A stretch of 64,000 nt of DNA from Allofournierella massiliensis. GTDB taxonomy: Bacteria > Bacillota > Clostridia > Oscillospirales > Ruminococcaceae. Location of the stretch: NCBI RefSeq assembly GCF_021531255.1, contig NZ_JAFBIO010000003.1, positions 62,001-126,000 on the forward strand, given 5' to 3'. The notes beneath the pieces are model-generated. The model saw only the letters and a program-made list of their open reading frames with translations. It ran no database searches and was not told the origin of the DNA. The translations under genes were made by a program, and so were the position numbers. Below, in pieces: positions 27,262 through 35,095 of the stretch (positions are counted from its first letter, which is position 1; each line of letters starts with the position of its first letter).

Positions 27262-28415
27262 ATCAGAAAAAATTCCGTGTGGGCGGCAACCTGCTTCAGG
27301 AATGGAGCCTGTATAAGGGCCAGGCGGCCCGGCGCCGCCAGGCCCTGGCCAGCGCGCAGGCCCCCGAGGGCGGGCAGGAGGCCCTGGGCCTGGCCCGGCT
27401 GCTCCACCCGGCCCAGCAGCATGTGGTGGTGAAAAAAATCGAGACCCAGCGGGAGGACTGCAAAACCTTCTGGCTGGGGCCGGACCAGGAGGCCGGCCAG
27501 AGCGAGCTGGCACCCTTCCTGCCCGGGCAGCATCTGGCCCTCACCGCCCTGGTGGAGGGCAGCCCGGTGAGCCGCCCCTACTCCCTCATGTCCAGCCCTG
27601 CTCAGGCCCGCCAGGGGCTGTACGGGCTGACCATCAAGGCCCAGGGCCTGCTCAGCCGGTATCTGGTGGAACAGGCCAAGGTGGGGGATCGGTTCACCCT
27701 TACCGGGCCGGAGGGGGATTTTACCTGGCAGCCCCTGCGGGACGCGCCCCACCTGGTGGCTCTGGCCTCGGGCAGTGGGGTGGCCGCCTTCCTCAGCATG
27801 GCCCGTGCCGTGCGGGAAGGGGACCTGAACCTGCGGATGACCCTGCTGTACACCTGCCCCTGGCAGGACGGGTTCCTTCATAAAAAAGAGCTGGACGGGC
27901 TGCAGGGATCCGGGGTGGAGGTGCGGTATTTCTGCCCCGATTGCCCGGACGGCAGCCTGGAACCTTTGAACGCCGCCCAGGTGGACCGGGCTGCGGGCCA
28001 GGAGCCCTACAGCCTGTTCTGGTGCGGCAGCCACGAGGCCATGGCGGCCTTTGAGAAGCTGATCCCCCAGCTGAAAACCAAGCCCCAGAGCCTGCGGGCC
28101 GGGGAGGGCAGCGTCTGGTGCGCCCCCCAGAAGGGCAAGAGCTTCCGGCTGCGGGTCCACGCCCGCACCGTCACCTATACCATCGAGGCCTTGCCCGGGG
28201 AGACCCTGCTCACCGCCATGGAGCGGGCGGGCATTGCCGCCCCCGCCCCCTGCCGGGCCGGCCGGTGCGGATTCTGCCGCAGCCGGCTCATCCGGGGCGG
28301 ATACCGGGTGGCCCCCGGGTTTGAAGGGCGGCTGAAAGGGGAGGAGGCCGAATGGCTGCACCCCTGCTGCACCTACCCGGAAGGGGATATGGAATTCGAA
28401 ATCTATCCCGTTTAA
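27258..28415 (+). CDS. FAD/NAD-binding reductase with C-terminal 2Fe-2S ferredoxin domain
   Basis: 385 residues in the order used by phenol-hydroxylase-type reductases. The flavin-binding barrel (about 45-170) carries RPYSLMSSP. The NAD-binding Rossmann part is about 170-290 (LVALASGSGVAAFLSMAR, LFWCGSHEAM). A plant-type ferredoxin domain (about 295-385) holds the cluster cysteines in CRAGRCGFC and HPCC. The first 45 residues are basic and unassigned. Such proteins move electrons from NAD(P)H to a partner oxygenase, reductase or desaturase; the coupled upstream flavoprotein is the only local candidate. A bidirectional terminator follows. Confidence 0.88.
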   Translation: MNQKKFRVGGNLLQEWSLYKGQAARRRQALASAQAPEGGQEALGLARLLHPAQQHVVVKKIETQREDCKTFWLGPDQEAGQSELAPFLPGQHLALTALVEGSPVSRPYSLMSSPAQARQGLYGLTIKAQGLLSRYLVEQAKVGDRFTLTGPEGDFTWQPLRDAPHLVALASGSGVAAFLSMARAVREGDLNLRMTLLYTCPWQDGFLHKKELDGLQGSGVEVRYFCPDCPDGSLEPLNAAQVDRAAGQEPYSLFWCGSHEAMAAFEKLIPQLKTKPQSLRAGEGSVWCAPQKGKSFRLRVHARTVTYTIEALPGETLLTAMERAGIAAPAPCRAGRCGFCRSRLIRGGYRVAPGFEGRLKGEEAEWLHPCCTYPEGDMEFEIYPV

Positions 28416-28421
28416 GAAAAG

Positions 28422-28464
28422 AAAAACGCCCGCCTGCCAGAACCCCGGCAGGCGGGCGCTTTTT
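28422..28464. terminator. Bidirectional intrinsic terminator between the redox operon and recQ
   Basis: An 11-bp GC stem, GCCCGCCTGCC / GGCAGGCGGGC, with AAAAA on one side and TTTTT on the other. It serves convergent transcripts. Confidence 0.92.
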
Positions 28465-28467
28465 GTG

Positions 28468-30024
28468 TTACAGTTCTCCTTCCTGGCGGAGAAAGCTGCG
28501 GATCTCGGCCAGAAATTCTTCCCCATAGGCGGCGGCCTTGTGCTCGCCCACCCCGCTGATCTCCCCCAGCTGCCGGGGGCTGCGGGGTGCTTCCACCGCC
28601 AGTTCCAGAAGGGTCTTGTCGGTGAAGATCACAAAGGCGGGCACCCCCTGCCGGCGGGCCAGGGAAGCCCGCAGGGCCCGCAGCCGCTCGAAAAGTTCCC
28701 GTTGGCTGTCGGTGAGCTGGGCCTGGGCCAGGGCCTTTCGGTTGGGTTTGGGCCGGGCCAGGCCGGGGGCAGCCGGGGCGCGGGCAGGGCTTTCCTGCTG
28801 GTACAGCCCCAGGCATACCGAGCAGTTGCCGCAGTTTTCCGGCCCCTTTTCCCCGAAATACCGCAGCAGCTCCCCCCGCAGGCAGCGCTTGGAATGGCAG
28901 TAGAAGGTCATCCGGCGCAGCCGGTCCTCCTCGGCGACCCGCAGCTGGCGGGCAGTTTCCGGGTCCAGGGCTTCATTTTCGCTGGATTTTTCAATGAGGA
29001 ATTGGTGGGTGCGCACGTCCTGGCCGCTGTACAGCAGGATGCACCGGGCCGCCGCCCCGTCCCGGCCGGCCCGGCCCGCTTCCTGATAATAGCTTTCCAG
29101 GTCTTTGGGCATGTTGTAGTGGATGACGAACCGCACGTTGGATTTGTCGATGCCCATCCCGAAGGCGTTGGTGGCCACCATGATCCGGCACCGGTCAAAG
29201 AGAAAATCTTCCTGGCTCTGCCGGCGCTCCTCGTCCGGCAGGCCGGCATGGTATCGCACCGCGCTAATCCCGTTATCCTGCAGAAAACCGTGGACCTCCT
29301 CCACCGTTTTGCGGGTGGCGCAGTAGATGATGCCGCAGTCCTCCCCCTGCTGGCCAAGCACCTGGAGCAGTTCCGCCTTTTTGGAGCCGGGGCGGCGTAC
29401 CTCCAGGTAGAGATTTTCCCGGTCGAAGCCGGTGACCAGCTTCCGAGGCGCTTCCAGGGCCAGCAGGGTCTCGATATCCTTCCGAACCTGGGGCGTGGCG
29501 GTGGCCGTAAAGGCTCCCACCACCGGCCGATGGGGCAGGCTGGCCGCAAACCGGGGAATTTCCAGGTAGGCGGGGCGGAAATCCTGCCCCCACTGGCTGA
29601 TGCAGTGGGCCTCGTCCACCGCCAGCAGGTCGATCCGGGCCGAGAAGGCAAAATCCAGAAAAGCGGGGCTGGTCAGCCGTTCCGGCGCCACATAGATCAG
29701 CTTGTACCGGCCCTGCCGGGCCCGCTCCAGAGCCAGGGCGTACTGGCGGGGGGTGAGGCTGCTGTTCAGAAACGCCGCCGGTACCCCCATCTGCACCAGG
29801 GCCATCACCTGATCCCGCATCAGGGAGACCAGGGGGGATACAATAAGGGAGATGCCCTCCTGCATCAGGGCCGGGATCTGGAAGCAGACCGATTTGCCCG
29901 CCCCGGTGGGCATGACGGCCAGCACATCCTGCCCGCCGCAAAGGGCACGGATGATCTCTTCCTGCCCCGGGCGGAACCGGTCGTAGCCGTAATATCGTTT
30001 TAAAAGTGTATGGGCCTGGTCCAT
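28468..30024 (-). CDS. recQ: ATP-dependent DNA helicase RecQ
   Basis: 3'-5' DNA helicase in recombination and fork repair. 518 residues from ATG 30024 (MDQAHTLLKRYYGYDRFRPGQ). Walker A is MPTGAGKSVCFQIP, Walker B DEAHCISQWG, and the helicase C domain has GFDREN and QEAGRAGRDG. The RQC zinc site is visible as C...RCLRGELL...CGNCSVC, and an HRDC domain forms the C-terminal about 80 residues. In-frame sequence upstream of 30024 has no family similarity. Shorter than E. coli RecQ (about 610 aa) but normal for Firmicutes. Confidence 0.95.
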   Translation of the reverse strand: MDQAHTLLKRYYGYDRFRPGQEEIIRALCGGQDVLAVMPTGAGKSVCFQIPALMQEGISLIVSPLVSLMRDQVMALVQMGVPAAFLNSSLTPRQYALALERARQGRYKLIYVAPERLTSPAFLDFAFSARIDLLAVDEAHCISQWGQDFRPAYLEIPRFAASLPHRPVVGAFTATATPQVRKDIETLLALEAPRKLVTGFDRENLYLEVRRPGSKKAELLQVLGQQGEDCGIIYCATRKTVEEVHGFLQDNGISAVRYHAGLPDEERRQSQEDFLFDRCRIMVATNAFGMGIDKSNVRFVIHYNMPKDLESYYQEAGRAGRDGAAARCILLYSGQDVRTHQFLIEKSSENEALDPETARQLRVAEEDRLRRMTFYCHSKRCLRGELLRYFGEKGPENCGNCSVCLGLYQQESPARAPAAPGLARPKPNRKALAQAQLTDSQRELFERLRALRASLARRQGVPAFVIFTDKTLLELAVEAPRSPRQLGEISGVGEHKAAAYGEEFLAEIRSFLRQEGEL

Positions 30025-30238
30025 TCCGTCTTTCCCCCGATGCTGTAAAATGCTTTCCCCAGTATAGCACATCCGGCGCCGCTGCGCACCCTGGGGCCGA
30101 TGTTGACAAGAAAAGGAAGGATTTGCTATCATCGTATTGCGGGCCTGCCCGCCCCCAAAACTACTGTGAACAGGGAGCCCATCGCCCCCTGCCGGTATAA
30201 GAAAAAGGGCCGGAATTTTCCGGCAAAAGGAGGACGCC

Positions 30239-31402
30239 ATGTATCAGTTCGATCAGATCATAGACCGCCGGGGCTATAGCTCCAAGTGGGATAAGCCCCT
30301 GTACCCGGTGGCCCAGGATAAGCCCCTGATCCCCATGTGGATCGCGGATATGGATTTCGCCACCCCGCCCTGCGTCACCGACGCCATCCGTCAGCGGCTG
30401 GAGCACCCCACCTTCGGCTATTGTGATACCGACCCCCGCTTTGCCCAGGCGGTGGTGGATTGGGCCCGGGCCCGCCGGGGCGTCACCGATCTGAAACCGG
30501 AGTATGTCCAGTGCCAGAACTCCACCGTGGGCGCCATTGTGGCGGCCATCAAGACCCTGACCCAGCCGGGCGAGGGGGTACTGGTCCACCTGCCCAACTA
30601 TACCGGTTTTACCTACGGCATTGCCGATGCCGGCCGCCGCCTGGTGGGTACCCCCCTGGTACGGGATGAGCAGGGGGTGTTCCGGATGGATCTGGCCGAT
30701 ATGGAGGAAAAGATCCGGGCCGAAAAGATTCGCTGCCTGATCCTCTGCTCCCCCCACAACCCCACCGGCCGTGTCTGGACCCAGCAGGAGCTGGAGCAGG
30801 TCTCGGAGCTCTGCGAAAAGTACGGGGTGTACATCATTTCCGACGAGGTGTGGGCGGATTTCGTCTTTGCCCCTGCCCGGCAGATCGCCACCGCTCTGGC
30901 CACCGACTACACCCGCAGCCACACCATCGCCACCTACGGCGCCACCAAAACCTTCAACCTGGCCGGCCTGCGGGCCGCCTATTCCATCGTGTACGATGAC
31001 CAGCTGCGGGCGGCCTACCAGAAGAAGTCGGCCGAAAACCACTACAATGTGCCCAACACCCTCTCGGTGGCGGCTGTGATCGGCGCCTACACCGGCGGCG
31101 GGGAATATGCCGACCAGCTGGTGGCCTATATCTACGAAAACATGAAGGCGGCCCATGAATATATCTGCCGGGAGATCCCCCAGGTGGCCAGCTATCTGCC
31201 CGAGGGCACCTATACCCTCTGGCTGGATTTCGGCGGTACCGGCCTTTCCGACGAGGAAGCCATGAAGCGGATGGGCGCCCAGGGCCTGGTGATGAGCCCG
31301 GCCAGCGAGTACAACGGCAGCGGCTGGTTCCGCATGAACATGGCCTGCCCCCGCAGCCAGGTGGAACAGGCCCTGAAAGCCCTGAAAGCGGCCCTGGCCT
31401 GA
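30239..31402 (+). CDS. MalY/PatB-family PLP aminotransferase, probable cystathionine beta-lyase
   Basis: 387 residues, fold-type I PLP enzyme. MWIADMDFATPP near the N-terminus is the MalY/PatB hallmark. The PLP region has LCSPHNPTGRVW, ISDEVWADFVF and the Schiff-base lysine in ATYGATKTFNLAGLRAAY. Family members split C-S bonds in cystathionine or related substrates and can act as aminotransferases. AAAGGAGGACGCC precedes ATG 30239. Single-gene unit with a terminator downstream. Confidence 0.92.
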   Translation: MYQFDQIIDRRGYSSKWDKPLYPVAQDKPLIPMWIADMDFATPPCVTDAIRQRLEHPTFGYCDTDPRFAQAVVDWARARRGVTDLKPEYVQCQNSTVGAIVAAIKTLTQPGEGVLVHLPNYTGFTYGIADAGRRLVGTPLVRDEQGVFRMDLADMEEKIRAEKIRCLILCSPHNPTGRVWTQQELEQVSELCEKYGVYIISDEVWADFVFAPARQIATALATDYTRSHTIATYGATKTFNLAGLRAAYSIVYDDQLRAAYQKKSAENHYNVPNTLSVAAVIGAYTGGGEYADQLVAYIYENMKAAHEYICREIPQVASYLPEGTYTLWLDFGGTGLSDEEAMKRMGAQGLVMSPASEYNGSGWFRMNMACPRSQVEQALKALKAALA

Positions 31403-31423
31403 TTTGCCCAAAAAGAATCCGGC

Positions 31424-31467
31424 CCGGCGGCCGGGGAGGAGTATCCTTCCCCCGGCCGCCGGTTTTT
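31424..31467 (+). terminator. Intrinsic terminator
   Basis: A 13-bp GC-only stem, CCGGCGGCCGGGG / CCCCGGCCGCCGG, followed by TTTTT. Confidence 0.92.
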
Positions 31468-31480
31468 GGCGGAAAAATTT

Positions 31481-31614
31481 TTGAAATCAGCAAAAAAACC
31501 TGTTATCCTGAATAAGTACCTGTTTTCAGCCGGCCTTCGGGCCGGCCTTTCCATGGGGGAGGGCCGGCCGCGGGCGGGCTGCTTTGTTTTGTTTGTGGGA
31601 GGGAGGATAATATC
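31481..31614 (+). promoter_or_regulatory. Promoter and structured leader of the YczE-like gene
   Basis: TTGAAA (31481-31486), a 17-base spacer and TATCCT (31504-31509). The following leader of about 100 bases has a GCCGGCC-TTCG-GGCCGGC hairpin near 31530-31548. A further GGGCCGGCC copy near 31562 could pair with the first arm instead. This arrangement permits mutually exclusive folds; I cannot match it to a known riboswitch. Confidence 0.5.
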
Positions 31615-32250
31615 GTGAAGGAATCCAACCGGCTGTTCCGCTGGCTTTTTTATCTGCTGGGGCTGCTCATCCTGGCGGTGGGCCTTACCCTGAACACCAA
31701 AAACGGCCAAGGGGTGACCCCCATCGTCTCGGTGCCCTACTGCATCTCCCAGCTCAGCGGGCTGAACTTCGGCAACATGACCCTGCTGATCTACTGCCTG
31801 TTTGTGGCGGCCCAGTTCCTTATCAAGGGCAAAAAAGCCCGGTGGACCGACCTGCTCCAGGTGCCTCTGAGCATTGTCTTCACCCGGTTTATGAATCTGT
31901 TTGACCAGCTGCTGGATTTTGAGCCCCAGGGGGCGGCGGCCACCCTCTGCACCGGGGTGGGGGCGGCCATGAGCGTGAACATGAACCTGGTGCCAAACCC
32001 GGGCGACGGCATTGTGGCGGCCCTGGCCCAGCGCACCGGCCGGGAGATGGGGCTGGTGAAAAACTGTTTTGACCTGCTCAATGTCTGCCTGACCCTGGCC
32101 ATGGGCTTTGCCTTTGCCCAGCCCTTCTGCGGCATCGGGCTGGGCACCCTGCTGGCCATGGTGGGGGTGGGCCGGGTGATAGCCCTTTTCAACCGGTTCT
32201 GCCGCCTGCCGTTGGGCCGGCTGGCCGGGCTGGAAGCAGCCGCTGCCTGA
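31615..32250 (+). CDS. YczE/YitT-like membrane protein (DUF6198 type)
   Basis: 211 residues and five predicted membrane helices. The GVTPIVSVPYCISQL and PNPGDGIVAALAQRTGREMGLVKNCFDL segments resemble the YczE/YyaS/YitT family of uncharacterised integral membrane proteins. The start is GTG 31615 after GGAGGGAGGATAATATC. Alone between a promoter and a terminator. Function unknown. Confidence 0.75.
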   Translation: MKESNRLFRWLFYLLGLLILAVGLTLNTKNGQGVTPIVSVPYCISQLSGLNFGNMTLLIYCLFVAAQFLIKGKKARWTDLLQVPLSIVFTRFMNLFDQLLDFEPQGAAATLCTGVGAAMSVNMNLVPNPGDGIVAALAQRTGREMGLVKNCFDLLNVCLTLAMGFAFAQPFCGIGLGTLLAMVGVGRVIALFNRFCRLPLGRLAGLEAAAA

Positions 32251-32270
32251 AGATAGCTGAAAAAAAGAAG

Positions 32271-32297
32271 GAGCAGGGCCCCGGCCCTGCTCTTTTT
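32271..32297 (+). terminator. Intrinsic terminator
   Basis: GAGCAGGGCC / GGCCCTGCTC 10-bp stem with a CC loop and TTTTTC. Confidence 0.9.
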
Positions 32298-32370
32298 CTA
32301 TCTTCCCGACAAAAAGTGGCAGAGGAAAGGGCGCAAAACCGTCAAAAGCGGCAAAAATATCCTGTAAAGC

Positions 32371-32399
32371 TTGCTGTCAAGACAGGTACGTGGTATGAT
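32371..32399 (+). promoter_or_regulatory. Promoter for the PTS IIC gene
   Basis: TTGCTG (32371-32376), a 17-base spacer and extended -10 TGGTATGAT, with TATGAT at 32394-32399. Confidence 0.65.
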
Positions 32400-32428
32400 A
32401 GGGCAAATCGGCAAAAGGAGCAAGAAAT

Positions 32429-33487
32429 ATGGAAAACTTTGCGGCATTTTTAAAGAGAAAAGATGTGGTGATCTCCCCCAAGCGCTATGGGGTGGACGCA
32501 TTGAGCGCCATGGCGCAGGGCCTGTTCGCCTCCCTGCTCATCGGCACCATCATCAACACCCTGGGCCAGCAGCTGGGGCTGGAATATCTCACCCAGGTGG
32601 GCGGTTATGCCACGGCCATGGCGGGCCCGGCCATGGCGGTATCCATCGGCTATGCCCTGCACTGCCCGCCCCTGGTGCTGTTCAGCCTGATCACGGTGGG
32701 CTCGGCAGCCAACACTCTGGGCGGGGCCGGCGGCCCTCTGGCGGTGCTGGTGGTCACGGTGGTAGCCGCCGAGCTGGGCAAGCTGGTGAGCAAGGAGACC
32801 AAGGTGGATATCCTGGTCACCCCCTTTGTGACCATCTTTGTGGGGGTGGGCCTTTCCAGTCTGGTGGCCCCGGCCATCGGCAGCGCGGCCAGCGCCTTTG
32901 GGCAGCTGATCATGTGGGCCACCGAGCTGCAGCCCTTCTGGATGGGCATCCTGGTGAGCGTGGTGGTGGGGGTGGCCCTCACCCTGCCCATCAGTTCGGC
33001 GGCCATCTGCGCGGCCCTGGGCCTTACCGGCCTGGCGGGAGGCGCTGCCGTGGCGGGCTGCTGTGCCCAGATGGTGGGCTTTGCGGTCATGAGCTGGCCC
33101 GAAAATAAGGTGGGCGGCCTGGTGAGCCAGGGGCTGGGCACCTCCATGCTGCAGATGGGCAACATCGTGCGCAATCCCCGTATCTGGATCGTGCCCACCG
33201 CCGCCAGCGCCATCACCGGCCCCATCGCCACCTGCCTGTTCGGGCTGCAGATGAACGGGCCGGCGGTATCCTCCGGCATGGGCACCTGCGGCCTGGTGGG
33301 GCAGATCGGGGTGTACACCGGCTGGATGTCGGACATCGCCTCCGGCGCCAAGAGCGCCGTCACCGGCATGGATTGGCTGGCCCTGGTGATGATCAGCTTT
33401 GTGCTGCCGGCAGTGCTCTGCTGGGCCGGCGGCAAGCTGATGCGTCGGATCGGATGGATCCGCCCCGGCGATCTCAAGCTGGACTGA
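32429..33487 (+). CDS. PTS-type transporter subunit IIC (PTS_EIIC_2 family)
   Basis: 352 residues and about nine hydrophobic segments. It begins MENFAAFLKRKDVVISPKRY and contains LPISSAAICAALGLTGLAGGAA and GTSMLQMGNIVRNPRIWIVPT, as in the stand-alone PTS IIC-like family PF13303. No IIA or IIB domain is encoded nearby, so it may act as a secondary transporter or borrow partners; the substrate is unknown. AAAAGGAGC precedes ATG 32429. Confidence 0.85.
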   Translation: MENFAAFLKRKDVVISPKRYGVDALSAMAQGLFASLLIGTIINTLGQQLGLEYLTQVGGYATAMAGPAMAVSIGYALHCPPLVLFSLITVGSAANTLGGAGGPLAVLVVTVVAAELGKLVSKETKVDILVTPFVTIFVGVGLSSLVAPAIGSAASAFGQLIMWATELQPFWMGILVSVVVGVALTLPISSAAICAALGLTGLAGGAAVAGCCAQMVGFAVMSWPENKVGGLVSQGLGTSMLQMGNIVRNPRIWIVPTAASAITGPIATCLFGLQMNGPAVSSGMGTCGLVGQIGVYTGWMSDIASGAKSAVTGMDWLALVMISFVLPAVLCWAGGKLMRRIGWIRPGDLKLD

Positions 33488-33497
33488 AAACGAAACA

Positions 33498-33535
33498 AAA
33501 AAGCCCGCGCCCTGTAGGGGGCGCGGGCTTTTTGT
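33498..33535. terminator. Bidirectional intrinsic terminator
   Basis: AAGCCCGCGCCC / GGGCGCGGGCTT stem with a TGTA loop, A-rich 5' and T-rich 3'. It separates the PTS gene from the convergent SPFH gene. Confidence 0.9.
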
Positions 33536-33539
33536 ATGC

Positions 33540-34436
33540 TTATTTCTGCTGGGGGTCGTCGCTCATCAGCTCTTTGATGGAGGCCAGGGTACCGGCCAGG
33601 TTCTGCATCTCGGCGGGGATGATCAGCTTGGTGGCCTTGCCGTCCGCTACCTTGGCCAGGGCGTCCATGGTGCGCAGGGCCAGCACCTGGTTGGAAGGCA
33701 TGGCCTCGTTCAGCAGCCGGATGGCATCGGCCTGGGCCTTCTGCACGGTCAGGATGGCCTGGCTCTCGCCCTCGGCCTCCCGGATCCGCTGCTCCTTCAC
33801 GGCCTCGGCCCGCAGGATGGCGCTCTCCTTTTCGCCCTCGGCAATCAGGATGGCGCTGCGCTTTTCGCCCTCAGCCTGCAGGATCTTTTCCCGGCGCTCC
33901 CGCTCGGCCTTCATCTGCCGCTCCATGGAAGCCTGGATCTCGGCGGGCGGGGTGATGTTCTTGACCTCCACCCGGTTTACCTTGATGCCCCACTTGTCGG
34001 TGGCTTCGTCCAGGATGGCGGTGATCCGGGTGTTGATCACATCCCGGCTGGTGAGGGTGCTGTCCAGGTCCATATCGCCGATGATGTTGCGCAGGGTGGT
34101 GGCGGTAAGGTTCTCGATGGCCAGCATGGGCCGCTCCACCCCGTAGGTGTAGAGCTTGGCGTTGGTCACCTGGAAGAAGACCACGCTGTCGATCCGCATG
34201 GTCACGTTATCCCGGGTGATGACGGGCTGGGGCTCAAAATCGGCCACCTGCTCTTTCAGGTTCACCTTTTTGGCGATCCGCTCCACAAAGGGCAGCTTGA
34301 CATGAATGCCGGCCTGCCAGGTGGTGCTGTATACGCCCAGCCGTTCCACCACAAAGGCGGCAGCCTGGGGCACGATGACGATGTTGCGGATGATTAAGAT
34401 CAGCAGCAGGATGATAAGAATCAGCAGATAGATCAT
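33540..34436 (-). CDS. SPFH/Band-7 (stomatin-like) membrane protein
   Basis: 298 residues. An N-terminal membrane helix (about 1-20, ILIILLLILIIRNIVIV) leads into the SPFH domain with AAFVVERLGVYSTTWQAGIH and PQPVITRDNVTMRIDSVVFFQV. A long alanine/glutamate-rich coiled coil (about 175-235) follows, then a short tail ending SDDPQQK. Family members oligomerise in membrane microdomains. The NfeD gene 18 bases upstream is the usual operon partner. Confidence 0.93.
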   Translation of the reverse strand: MIYLLILIILLLILIIRNIVIVPQAAAFVVERLGVYSTTWQAGIHVKLPFVERIAKKVNLKEQVADFEPQPVITRDNVTMRIDSVVFFQVTNAKLYTYGVERPMLAIENLTATTLRNIIGDMDLDSTLTSRDVINTRITAILDEATDKWGIKVNRVEVKNITPPAEIQASMERQMKAERERREKILQAEGEKRSAILIAEGEKESAILRAEAVKEQRIREAEGESQAILTVQKAQADAIRLLNEAMPSNQVLALRTMDALAKVADGKATKLIIPAEMQNLAGTLASIKELMSDDPQQK

Positions 34437-34454
34437 GACTTCCTCCTCGTTGGG

Positions 34455-34904
34455 TCAGATGTGTGTGTCGGCGGTATGGGTCTCTTCCAGAGGTGCCACG
34501 GTGAGGGTGGTGCTCTCAAATGCGATCACGGTGCAGGCGTCGCCCGGGTCAAAGGAAGAAGTGCTCACAGCCTTCCAGTCCACCCCGTCCAGCCGGACCC
34601 TGCCCGCCCGGCCCGGGCGGATGGGGCTGATGACCTGGACGGTGCGGCCCAAGTTCCGGTCCGCGTTGGTGGGCTCAGACCGGCGGGCCAGCAGCTTTTT
34701 CACCAGCGGCCGGGTGAGTACCAGGCATAGGGCCGATACCAGAGTAAAGATGCCGAACTGCCACAGGGGCGTCAGCCCGGCCAGACAGGCAAAAAAGCCC
34801 GCCACAGCACCCACTGCAAACCAGATGCTGGTAAAATTAAAGGTCAGAGCTTCGATACCGGCAAAGATCACAATGGCACCTAACCAGAAATATGGAGTAA
34901 ACAT
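34455..34904 (-). CDS. NfeD-family membrane protein
   Basis: 149 residues from ATG 34904 with GGGAGGCGG upstream. Two or three membrane helices in residues 1-70 are followed by an OB-fold domain (about 85-145: GRTVQVISPIRPGRAGRVRLDG). This is the short NfeD form without the ClpP-like protease. It is thought to work with the SPFH protein encoded directly downstream. Confidence 0.9.
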   Translation of the reverse strand: MFTPYFWLGAIVIFAGIEALTFNFTSIWFAVGAVAGFFACLAGLTPLWQFGIFTLVSALCLVLTRPLVKKLLARRSEPTNADRNLGRTVQVISPIRPGRAGRVRLDGVDWKAVSTSSFDPGDACTVIAFESTTLTVAPLEETHTADTHI

Positions 34905-34955
34905 AGGCTTTCCGCCTCCCTCTAAGAAAGTGGGGAAAAAGCTTTCCCTGTACAC

Positions 34956-34984
34956 AGTATATCAGTCATGGGGAGAAAATACAA
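34956..34984 (-). promoter_or_regulatory. Promoter of the NfeD-SPFH operon
   Basis: On the minus strand: TTGTAT, a 17-base spacer and TATACT. Confidence 0.65.
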
Positions 34985-35028
34985 TTTTTCCGCCAGGAAT
35001 TTACTGGCCGCAGCCCCAAAAGCAAGAG

Positions 35029-35061
35029 AAAATCCCCGGCCTTAAAAAAGCCGGGGATTTT
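35029..35061 (-). terminator. Intrinsic terminator after the GH13 gene
   Basis: AAAATCCCCGGC / GCCGGGGATTTT stem with a CTTAAAAAA loop. The T-rich flank reads on the minus strand. Confidence 0.85.
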
Positions 35062-35095
35062 CGTTGAAAAAGGTATCGGGCCGGCGGGCAGGGAA

